5,489 nt of DNA from Actinomycetota bacterium (lineage in GTDB: Bacteria > Actinomycetota > Acidimicrobiia > Acidimicrobiales > Poriferisodalaceae): positions 1 to 5,489 of the forward strand of contig JAADHX010000483.1 in the NCBI GenBank assembly GCA_013151655.1. Reading direction: 5' to 3'. The number at the start of each line of letters is the position of its first letter. The stretch's first letter is position 1. The translations under genes were made by a program, and so were the position numbers. Shown here piece after piece: positions 1 through 5,331 of this stretch. The notes below the pieces were generated by a model that was given only the letters and a program-made list of their open reading frames with translations, was not told the DNA's origin and did no database searches.

Positions 1-621
1 CGGCCTTCCGGCCACGCCCATGCGACTTGAGCACTCGCCCTCGTGCATGATGCCAGACCCGCACACATCGGCGGCCTCTGGATGAACCATCATGGTGGCT
101 TCAGCGTTCCGCAGGTACTCAAAAGCGCGCCGCATCAGCCCGCCGTCGGTGATGTATCGGCCCCCGTTGGAGAACAGCGACACCCCGAGGGCGGCCATCT
201 CGCGCATTGGAGCCAAGTCGGTTCCGGCGCACCCTTTGGTGATTGCACCTATTGCTTTGACGGTGATCGGGGCGGCGGCGGCAAGTCTTTGGAGATCACG
301 AACTACCGATGGGTCATCGAGAACTGGCTGAGTATCTGGCGACGAGTGAATAGTGGTGAAACCGCCAACCGCTGCCCCGATGGCGGCCGACTCGACCGTC
401 TCGGCCGACTCATTGCCAGGTTCTCCCACTCTGGCGCACAGATCGACAAACCCAGTCGCCACGACCGCGTCAGAAGCATCGAGCACCACCGCTGCGTCGA
501 CTGGATCGAGGGTGGTCTCTACTGCTTCGATCACGCCGTCGACGATGCCAATGTCGGCCCGGCGGCGACCGGTGGGATCGACGGTCTGTCCGCCCCTAAT
601 GAGCAACGAGAACGCGGTCAT
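1..621 (-). CDS. pyrC: Dihydroorotase homologue (PyrC-like), probably catalytically dead; 3' end cut by window edge
   Basis: The first 207 residues of an amidohydrolase-fold protein of the dihydroorotase family are visible; a full protein would be about 420-440 residues. Family features seen: an N-terminal IRGGQTVDPTG strand-turn, GFVDL...GEPG at 57-69, AAVGGFTTI at 83-91, and HEGECSSRMGVAGRP at 193-207, which corresponds to the usual 'HEGxxAxxLGLxGxP' segment. Active members convert carbamoyl-aspartate to dihydroorotate in the cytosol. Here the metal motif HxHxR is Cys62-Ala-Arg64-Val-Gly66, the 'FTDDG' segment carrying the bridging Asp is FSNGG (150-154), and the substrate Asn of 'MPNT' is Asp96. 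Only His180 of the expected ligands in this part is kept. The ATG overlaps the pyrB stop (ATGA), so translation is probably coupled. The context (pyrR-pyrB-pyrC) supports a pyrimidine role. Inference: a non-catalytic PyrC-type partner of PyrB, as in the Pseudomonas pyrBC' system. The homology is confident; the lack of activity is likely but part of the protein is unseen. Confidence 0.88.
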   Translation of the reverse strand, partial: MTAFSLLIRGGQTVDPTGRRRADIGIVDGVIEAVETTLDPVDAAVVLDASDAVVATGFVDLCARVGEPGNESAETVESAAIGAAVGGFTTIHSSPDTQPVLDDPSVVRDLQRLAAAAPITVKAIGAITKGCAGTDLAPMREMAALGVSLFSNGGRYITDGGLMRRAFEYLRNAEATMMVHPEAADVCGSGIMHEGECSSRMGVAGRP

Positions 622-1670
622 AGGACGTCGACCCCAGAACCGATCAGCAAGAACAGTGCAGCCATCCGAACCGCCACACCGTTGGCAACCTGTTTGGTGA
701 TAACAACCCCGGGGTGAGTGTCGAGCACATCGACCGACACCTCGACACCACGATTCATCGGGCCTGGGTGAGTGATGATGGCGTCGGACCGAATCAGGCC
801 GAGCCGTTTAGTCGTTATCCCATAACAACTGGTGTACTCGCGGGCCGATGGGACTAGCGACTCGCCAAGACGTTCGGTCTGGATTCGCAACAGGGCGACA
901 ACGTCGAGGGTTGGTAACAACGAGTCGAGATCGTGGCCGATTTCGACGGTTCCGTTGCCGATCCCCCAGCCCACGATCGAAGGTGGCAGCAGCGTCTCAG
1001 GGCCGATGAGTATCACCTCGGCTCCGAGAGCGGTGAAGGCCTGCACATCTGACCTGGCCACCCTGGAGTGCTTCACATCGCCGATTAGCCCAATCCGCAC
1101 TCCAGCTAGCGACGCCGCATCTCCGGCCGACCCGTTTCGGGCCTGACAGATGGTGTAGGCGTCGAGAAGGCCCTGGGTTGGGTGCGAGTGCCAGCCATCG
1201 CCGCCATTGATGACCGAGGTCTCGGCGTTGACCCATTTGGTGATCTGCCATGGAACACCAGAACTGCTGTGTCTTACCACGAAGGCATCGACACCCATGG
1301 CTTGAATGGTCTCGACCGTGTCGCGAACCGACTCGCCTTTGTTGACCGAAGACGAAGAAACCGAGAACGACATGGTGTCGGCCGACAAGCGCTTGGCTGC
1401 GGTTTCGAAGCTGAGTTTGGTCCGAGTTGAGTCCTCGAAGAACAGGGTGCAGACGGTCTTGCCCCGCAGCGCGGGAACCTTCGGAATCGCCCTCTGGTTG
1501 ACCTCGACGAATCGATCCGTATGACTGAGGAGTTGCTGAATACCAGCGGGACCAAGTTCGTCGAGACCGAGAAGGTGCTGGCCACTAACGAGTGCGGGCG
1601 CCGCCGCGTGGCCGATTGGAGCATCGGCCGGTCGATCGTCGACGGCTCTCAATTCGACTGTGGAGCTCAT
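618..1670 (-). CDS. pyrB: Aspartate carbamoyltransferase catalytic chain
   Basis: Catalyses carbamoyl phosphate + L-aspartate to N-carbamoyl-L-aspartate, the committed step of pyrimidine synthesis, in the cytosol. The 350 residues contain the family signatures in order: FFEDSTRTKLSFE with the carbamoyl-phosphate loop STRT at 81-84, the Lys111 loop SVNKGES, RH at 133-134, HPTQ at 163-166, GDVKHSRVARS at 198-207, RIQTER at 262-267 and HPGPMNRGVE at 301-310. No expected catalytic residue is visibly missing. The protein is about 30 residues longer than typical chains (310-320); the extra part is an N-terminal Ala/Asp-rich tail before GQHLLGLDEL. The start is supported by the ATGA overlap with the pyrR stop and a GAGGTG Shine-Dalgarno about 5 bases upstream. 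The stop overlaps the next gene's ATG. No regulatory-chain gene (pyrI) is nearby, so any partner would more likely be the downstream dihydroorotase homologue. Confidence 0.97.
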   Translation of the reverse strand: MSSTVELRAVDDRPADAPIGHAAAPALVSGQHLLGLDELGPAGIQQLLSHTDRFVEVNQRAIPKVPALRGKTVCTLFFEDSTRTKLSFETAAKRLSADTMSFSVSSSSVNKGESVRDTVETIQAMGVDAFVVRHSSSGVPWQITKWVNAETSVINGGDGWHSHPTQGLLDAYTICQARNGSAGDAASLAGVRIGLIGDVKHSRVARSDVQAFTALGAEVILIGPETLLPPSIVGWGIGNGTVEIGHDLDSLLPTLDVVALLRIQTERLGESLVPSAREYTSCYGITTKRLGLIRSDAIITHPGPMNRGVEVSVDVLDTHPGVVITKQVANGVAVRMAALFLLIGSGVDVL

Positions 1671-2233
1671 TTGAGCACCTCGCCGAGCTCGACTCCATCG
1701 AGGGTGACATCGACCACCTCATCGCGCCGCGTTGGCAGGTTCTTGCCAACGAAGTCGGGTCGGATCGGAAGCTCGCGATGGCCGCGATCGATCATGACCG
1801 CTAGCTGCACCGATCGAGGTCGTCCAAAGGCGTTTAGGGCATCGAGCGCGGCCCGGATCGTGCGCCCGGTGTACAACACATCGTCGACCAAAATCACGGT
1901 GCGGCCAGTGAGATCGCCGGGAATGTCGGTGACGGCTTGGGGCAGAACCGGCCGTATTCCGATGTCGTCGCGGTAGAGAGCGACGTCGAGAACTCCGACG
2001 GGAACTTCGGTGTCTTCCATTGAGTGAAGGATCCCGGCGATGCTGTCGGCCAGCGGCGTCCCGCCGGTCTGGAGCCCAACCAGAACCACGTCGTCGAGGC
2101 CACGATTGCGTTCGACAATTTCGTGAGAAATTCGCACTAGCGCCCGGTGTACCTGTTCGGCATCGAGGACCTGGGCCCTGGCAACAAAAACGCCCCCAAA
2201 TGGGGGCGCTCCTCGTCGTTCGCGTTCTGCCAC
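1667..2233 (-). CDS. pyrR: Bifunctional pyr operon regulator / uracil phosphoribosyltransferase PyrR
   Basis: A type I phosphoribosyltransferase-fold protein of 188 residues (family about 180-195). Known members bind pyr mRNA when UMP is high and lower expression of the pyrimidine genes; many also make UMP from uracil and PRPP. The PRPP loop VILVDDVLYTGRT is at 113-125, followed by the conserved block DRGHRELPIRPDFVGKNLPT at about 149-168. The usual 'TRG' of the pyrophosphate-loop region reads TGG (LVGLQTGGTPLA, about 51-62), a mild oddity that could lower transferase activity. I chose the GTG at 2233 because an AAAGGA site lies 6 bases upstream. Longer in-frame starts (TTG at 2314, GTG at 2272) would run through the PyrR-like RNA hairpin and lack a ribosome site. 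Codons 9-17 double as an intrinsic-terminator-like hairpin. The stop overlaps pyrB (ATGA). Confidence 0.95.
   Translation of the reverse strand: MAERERRGAPPFGGVFVARAQVLDAEQVHRALVRISHEIVERNRGLDDVVLVGLQTGGTPLADSIAGILHSMEDTEVPVGVLDVALYRDDIGIRPVLPQAVTDIPGDLTGRTVILVDDVLYTGRTIRAALDALNAFGRPRSVQLAVMIDRGHRELPIRPDFVGKNLPTRRDEVVDVTLDGVELGEVLK
2186..2208 (-). terminator. Intrinsic terminator / attenuator-like hairpin inside the pyrR coding start
   Basis: In the mRNA sense a perfect 7-bp stem CGCCCCC (2208-2202) / GGGGGCG (2197-2191) with the loop ATTT is followed directly by TTTTT (2190-2186), then GTT. G-U and A-U pairs can extend the base of the stem. This is the classic form of a Rho-independent terminator. 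Its position is unusual: it begins 25 bases after the first base of the pyrR start codon and encodes residues 9-17 (APPFGGVFV). A translating ribosome would melt it; an untranslated transcript would fold it. No clear antiterminator partner for the C-rich arm was found upstream. The structure is seen directly; its activity is inferred. Confidence 0.65.
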
Positions 2234-2239
2234 GCGATT

Positions 2240-2245
2240 TCCTTT
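2240..2245 (-). promoter_or_regulatory. Shine-Dalgarno site of pyrR
   Basis: AAAGGA lies 6 bases before the GTG at 2233. It fixes the pyrR start and directly abuts the 3' arm of the PyrR-like hairpin. A small extra hairpin TCGCG (2237-2233) / CGCGA (2224-2220) could also mask the start codon, but at five base pairs it may be chance. Confidence 0.7.
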
Positions 2246-2287
2246 CTGTCCGTGTGAGTCTCCCGGACTCACTTCACGGTCAGACAG
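2246..2287 (-). promoter_or_regulatory. Putative PyrR-binding RNA hairpin in the pyrR leader
   Basis: In the mRNA sense, a 7-bp perfect stem GTGAGTC (2272-2266) / GACTCAC (2260-2254) closes the loop CGGGA. Below it, two unpaired A residues on the 5' side precede a second stem CCGT (2279-2276) / ACGG (2253-2250), and a further CTGT (2287-2284) / ACAG (2249-2246) pairing is possible. The core AGTCCGGGAGACT is close to the known PyrR-binding consensus ARUCCNGNGAGGYU (one base shorter in the loop), and a purine bulge on the 5' side of the stem is typical of that site. The hairpin ends 1-2 bases before the pyrR Shine-Dalgarno, so bound PyrR could block ribosome entry, as described for mycobacterial PyrR translational repression. 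It sits in the 114-base gap after the SDR gene. Confidence 0.75.
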
Positions 2288-2289
2288 AC

Positions 2290-2337
2290 ACGTTAGCCGA
2301 TCCTCGTAGATCAAATGACATGCTTGCGATTTGTGAA
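2290..2337 (-). promoter_or_regulatory. Possible weak promoter for the pyr block
   Basis: In the gap after the SDR gene, TTCACA (2337-2332) is followed after 16 bases by TTTGAT (2315-2310), a fair -35 and a poor -10. Alternatively TAACGT (2295-2290) fits the actinobacterial TANNNT -10 pattern without a good -35; a start from it would fall inside the PyrR-like hairpin, so the first option would leave the leader intact. Neither is strong, and read-through from nusB and the SDR gene is equally possible. Confidence 0.2.
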
Positions 2338-2347
2338 GTCTCGACTT

Positions 2348-3099
2348 TCAGCCGCGGCTAAGGCCGCCGTCGCTGTAGAGCAGCTGACCGTTTACCCAGC
2401 CACCGGCTTCTGAGCATACGAACGACACTAGGTTTGCGCAGTCTTGAGGTGTGCCAAGGCGCCCACCGAGCGTCTGGTCGACAACCTTGGCTTTGATTTC
2501 GTCGCTCATCCAACCGGTGTCGGTTCCGCCCGGATTAATCACGTTGGCGAGTCGCGAAGTTCGCCAGCCGCGCCGATGACGATCCGATCGAGAGCGCCCT
2601 TGCTGCTGCCGTATGGCAAGTTGTGCGCGGTGTGGTCAGAGGTGATGGCCACGATGCGACCGCGTTCGCCCTCGAACTGCTCGGCGAAGGCCTTGATTAG
2701 TAGCCAGTTGGCCCGAGCATTTACGGCGTAGTGGCGATCCCAGCTCTCGACCGTGGTGTCGAGAATTGACGAATCGACCGACTCACAATGCACGGAGATG
2801 AGCGCATCAACTGGCCCCAAGGCGTCCCGAGCCGCGGCAAACACTTGGTCGGGAATCATGACGTTTTCGAAATCGGCCTCGGTTGCCAGCACCGCGGCGC
2901 CAGCAGCCTCGAGTTCAGTTACGAGTTGGTCGACTTCGCCAGGGTTACTCCCCCAGGTCATCCGCTTGTCGTATGGCGTCCAATGAGTGAACGCTATGTC
3001 GAAGCCATCTGCGGCCAGTTGCCGACAAATGGCGGCGCCAATCCCTATGCGGCGACTGGCGCCAGTGACGAGCGCCACCGGTCGAGCATTGGGGCTCAT
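2348..3099 (-). pseudogene. Short-chain dehydrogenase/reductase (SDR), frameshifted
   Basis: Classical SDR (NAD(P)-dependent oxidoreductase) of the FabG-like size class. The first frame runs 186 residues from the ATG at 3099: dinucleotide-binding TGASRRIGIG at 12-21, Asn127 in VNAR, Ser154, and Tyr163-GSS-Lys167, so the Asn-Ser-Tyr-Lys tetrad is complete. It stops at 2539-2541 in a chance extension (RDSPT). The C-terminal third continues in another frame from about 2548 to 2348: ANVINPGGTDTGWM..., then GRLGTPQDCANLVSFVCSEAGGWVNGQLLYSDGG, the normal SDR end. Usually seven residues separate the 'EL' of helix 6 from the 'NV.NPG' strand; here 11 bases remain, so a loss of about 10 bases near 2546-2556 fits best. 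The usual NNAG motif reads SVHCES (102-107). The ATG overlaps the nusB stop (ATGA). The substrate is unknown. It could be a real pseudogene or a sequencing/assembly error. Confidence 0.85.
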
Positions 3100-3605
3100 C
3101 TGACTGATCGAGCAATCGCCGACAGAACGCCGTTGACAAACTTGCCGGCCTCGGGCCCGCTGAAGCGTTTCGCCATCTCGACCGCTTCGTTGATCGCGGC
3201 ACCGGTAGGCACTTTGGGCCGAAACATCAGCTCGTAGGTGGCAATCCGCAACACGATACGGTCGAGTACCGCGAGACGGTGCAGTGACCATGACTTGTCG
3301 AGTGATGCGCTGATGTGCTCGTCGAGCAGAGTCGCTTTGTCTGTGACACCCACGACTAGCTCCGAGGCCATTGGATCGGGAGCAAGCGTTAGTTCGTCGA
3401 CAATCTCGGTGCCGGCGACCGACTTCATTTCGGCTTCATACAGCAGCGTGACGGCTCGTTCGCGGGCGTCGCGGCGCTGGGTCGGCAGGTCGAGCGGCGC
3501 AAACGGGTCGTCAGGCCAAACCGTGTCGTGGTCCGACAGTGCCGACACCTGATCGACGTCGTCTTGGCCGTCGGGGGCTGGGCCGTCGGGGGCTGGGCCG
3601 GTCAA
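3096..3605 (-). CDS. nusB: Transcription antitermination factor NusB
   Basis: Small all-helical RNA-binding protein that, with NusE (ribosomal protein S10), binds boxA RNA and promotes antitermination, chiefly of rRNA operons. The conserved parts are RRDARERAVTLLYEAE (44-59), WSLHRLAVLDRIVLRIATYEL (106-126), and the C-terminal INEAVEMAKRF (138-148) with FVNGVLSAI (156-164). The core of about 125 residues matches the family. In front lies an acidic, Pro/Gly-rich extension of about 43 residues that begins with a duplicated PAPDG. The TTG start at 3605 overlaps the efp stop (TTGA) and no strong Shine-Dalgarno is seen, so coupling to efp is likely. An in-frame GTG at residue 20 is an alternative but has no better ribosome site. 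The stop overlaps the SDR start (ATGA). Confidence 0.93.
   Translation of the reverse strand: MTGPAPDGPAPDGQDDVDQVSALSDHDTVWPDDPFAPLDLPTQRRDARERAVTLLYEAEMKSVAGTEIVDELTLAPDPMASELVVGVTDKATLLDEHISASLDKSWSLHRLAVLDRIVLRIATYELMFRPKVPTGAAINEAVEMAKRFSGPEAGKFVNGVLSAIARSVR
3566..3600 (-). repeat. 15-bp tandem repeat at the start of nusB
   Basis: The plus-strand unit GGCCGTCGGGGGCTG occurs at 3566-3580 and 3581-3595, with a partial third copy (GGCCG) at 3596-3600. It encodes the repeated PAPDG of the NusB N-terminal tail, directly after the TTG start. The period is a multiple of three, so changes in copy number would keep the frame. It is probably a slippage product in a disordered tail. Confidence 0.85.
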
Positions 3606-4168
3606 TTGGCTCGTTCGAGATAGTCACCAGATCGGGTGTCGACCTTGATCTTCTCGCCTTGTTCGATGAATAGTGGCACCTGAACCACGAGGCCGGTTTC
3701 CATCGTGGCTGGTTTGCGGGCTCCCGAGACCCGATCGCCTTGTAGCCCAGGTTCAGTGTCGGTGATCTGCATCACGACCGACGCGGGAATGTCGACGCCG
3801 ATTATCTCGTCGCCATACATGAGCAAGTTGACGTTGTTGGTTTCGATCAGATAGTTGACGGTGTCGCCGAGCGTCTCTGGCGAAACTGGGAGCTGGTCGT
3901 AGGTCTGGGTATTCATGAACACGTAGTCGGTGCCATCGTTGTACAGGTACTGCATGTCGGTCTTGTCGATGATGGCTCGTTCCATCTTCTCGCCGGCGCG
4001 GAACGTTCGATCGGTTACCGCGCCGGTACGCACGTTTCTTAGCGTCGTGCGAACGAACGCGCCACCCTTGCCTGGCTTCACGTGTTGAAAGTCAGATATC
4101 TGAAATAGACCCTCTGAGAGGTCGATGGTCATGCCGGTCTTGAAGTCCGATGTAGAAATCTGGGCCAT
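3602..4168 (-). CDS. efp: Translation elongation factor P
   Basis: EF-P binds the ribosome between the P and E sites and relieves stalling at consecutive prolines. The 188 residues are the standard family length, with an N-terminal KOW-like domain (about 1-65) and two OB-type domains after it. The modification-loop Lys is at position 34 in KPGKGGAF, the place modified in other bacteria; the modification enzyme, if any, is not in this window. The C-terminus KVDTRSGDYLERAN matches the family signature. The ATG at 4168 is supported by the family N-terminus (MAQISTSDFKTGM) and an AGGAG site 8 bases upstream. It follows the peptidase gene after 56 bases, as is common in Gram-positive bacteria and actinobacteria, and its stop overlaps nusB. 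Confidence 0.98.
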   Translation of the reverse strand: MAQISTSDFKTGMTIDLSEGLFQISDFQHVKPGKGGAFVRTTLRNVRTGAVTDRTFRAGEKMERAIIDKTDMQYLYNDGTDYVFMNTQTYDQLPVSPETLGDTVNYLIETNNVNLLMYGDEIIGVDIPASVVMQITDTEPGLQGDRVSGARKPATMETGLVVQVPLFIEQGEKIKVDTRSGDYLERAN

Positions 4169-4176
4169 GGGGGTCG

Positions 4177-4181
4177 CTCCT
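4177..4181 (-). promoter_or_regulatory. Shine-Dalgarno site of efp
   Basis: AGGAG in the mRNA sense lies about 8 bases before the efp ATG at 4168. It is the strongest ribosome site in the window apart from that of pyrR, and suits efp being made at a high level independent of upstream translation. Confidence 0.75.
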
Positions 4182-4188
4182 GCTGGTG

Positions 4189-4230
4189 GCTTAACCGCGC
4201 CAGAACCGCAATCGGCGGCTCGGGTTAAGC
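4189..4230 (-). promoter_or_regulatory. Nested hairpin between pepQ and efp
   Basis: An 8-bp perfect inverted repeat, GCTTAACC (4230-4223 in the mRNA sense) and GGTTAAGC (4196-4189), encloses a second hairpin GAGCCGC (4221-4215) / GCGGTTC (4209-4203) with the loop CGATT and one G-U pair. The outer 5' arm includes the pepQ stop codon TAA. No T-run follows, so this is not a standard intrinsic terminator. It could stabilise or process the mRNA, or weaken read-through into efp; it ends 7 bases before the efp Shine-Dalgarno. The structure is seen directly; the role is unknown. Confidence 0.5.
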
Positions 4231-5331
4231 GACGATCGGGTCAAGCGAGTGTTGTGTGAGTTTCCGGCAACCCTTGCGAGTGACCACGACGGTGTCCTCT
4301 ACACGCACTCCGCCAAGTCCTGCACGGTACACGCCGGGTTCGACGGTTACGACCTGACCCGAAAGCAGCGGCAGGTCGGACCCCAGCAGGAACGGCGCCT
4401 CGTGGATAGCGAGACCAACTCCGTGGCCCACGCCATGGACAAACTCGTCTCCAACTCCAGCCACCGCGATAACGCTCCGAGCCGCTTTGTCTACCTCATC
4501 GCCACTCACTCCTTGCAGCACTGCATCAACACCGGCTTGTTGGGCTCGGCCTACGAGACGCAGCATCGAACTCGCCGCGGCATCGGGCACACCAACGCTA
4601 AATGTCCGGGTCATGTCGGATCTGTACCCGTCGACGGTGGCGCCCATGTCGATGATCACCAGGTCTCCCCTTGTGATGACCCGGTCGCCTGATTCATGGT
4701 GTGGACTGGCCCCGTTCGGTCCTGACGCAACAATGGTGTCGAACGCCGGGGCGTCGGCGCCCTGGTCGATCATCGACCGCTCTAGTAGCAGCTTGATTTG
4801 CCGTTCGGTGAGCCCGTCGGTCAAACGCTGCTTTACCTGAGCAAGCGCAGTGTCGGCGATGGAAGCCGCCAACGTTATCCGTTCGATCTCGGCTGCCTCC
4901 TTGACGAGCCTCACCCGCTCGATGGTTCCTAACGTTTGAACAACACGGCGATTTGACCGTTCGAACACTGCCGACCATTCGCGCTGGCCAGCCCACGTAA
5001 TGTGTCGACCTTCGAGCCCGATTCTGGTCGCCTCGCCAGCATGATCACGAACTACGAGCCCTTGGTCAGACCGCTTGGTTATTGCGACTGCGACGTGATC
5101 GCTGCACTCTGCTTCGGCCCGCTCTGCATACCGTGCGTCGGTGACTAGCAGCACCTCGCCATCGCTACGAAGGTGAACAAGGCCAGCCGAACCTGTGAAG
5201 CCGGTTAGGTACCTGATGTTTAGCGGGTCCGTAACCAACAAGGTCTCGACACCTACTCGGGGCAACGAATCGGCGGCGGCGGAACAACGACCCTCGTGAT
5301 CATGATTCAGAAGATCGTCCAGGTCGAGCAT
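4225..5331 (-). CDS. pepQ: Xaa-Pro aminopeptidase / dipeptidase (M24 family)
   Basis: Cytosolic metallopeptidase with a pita-bread fold that cleaves peptide bonds next to proline. Residues 1-135 form the creatinase-type N-terminal domain (LLVTDPLNIRYLTGFTGSAG at 31-50, LLVTDARY at 61-68); the catalytic M24 domain follows. All five metal ligands are visible: Asp228 (VIIDMGA), Asp239 (SDMTRTF), His303 (HGVGHGVGL), Glu331 (VTVEPGVY) and Glu345 (GVRVEDT). His211 (PHHE) and His310 (IHE) fit the substrate and proton-relay positions. The length of 368 matches actinobacterial proteins beside efp. The start ATG overlaps the preceding reading frame's stop (TGATG) and has only a weak ribosome site, so coupling is plausible. 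The symbol pepQ is by convention for this position; aminopeptidase P (pepP-like) specificity cannot be excluded. A shared proline theme with EF-P is often noted for this neighbourhood. Confidence 0.94.
   Translation of the reverse strand: MLDLDDLLNHDHEGRCSAAADSLPRVGVETLLVTDPLNIRYLTGFTGSAGLVHLRSDGEVLLVTDARYAERAEAECSDHVAVAITKRSDQGLVVRDHAGEATRIGLEGRHITWAGQREWSAVFERSNRRVVQTLGTIERVRLVKEAAEIERITLAASIADTALAQVKQRLTDGLTERQIKLLLERSMIDQGADAPAFDTIVASGPNGASPHHESGDRVITRGDLVIIDMGATVDGYRSDMTRTFSVGVPDAAASSMLRLVGRAQQAGVDAVLQGVSGDEVDKAARSVIAVAGVGDEFVHGVGHGVGLAIHEAPFLLGSDLPLLSGQVVTVEPGVYRAGLGGVRVEDTVVVTRKGCRKLTQHSLDPIVA

Noticed and set aside
43..717. A 224-residue plus-strand open frame
   Set aside because: It lies opposite pyrC and the end of pyrB, has no recognisable domain, and the minus strand encodes clear family motifs over the same bases.
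2170..2181. Palindrome around GGGCCC inside pyrR as an operator
   Set aside because: Only the central six bases are palindromic and they lie in conserved coding frame in a GC-rich gene, so chance is likely.
2234..2314. A longer PyrR starting at TTG 2314
   Set aside because: The extra 27 residues would be encoded by the PyrR-like hairpin leader and have no ribosome site, whereas GTG 2233 has AAAGGA 6 bases upstream and gives the family length.
2331..2350. Small inverted repeat GAAAGTC/GACTTC at the SDR stop as a terminator
   Set aside because: The loop is only two bases, one arm has a bulge, and no T-run follows, so it cannot be a convincing terminator.
2539..2551. Programmed ribosomal frameshift in the SDR gene
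   Set aside because: No slippery heptamer or downstream pseudoknot is apparent, and the missing bases (about 10) cannot be made up by a one-base shift; mutation or assembly error is simpler.
4249..4840. Plus-strand open frames of 147 and 117 residues
   Set aside because: They are antisense shadows of the M24 peptidase, whose five metal ligands are all encoded on the minus strand.
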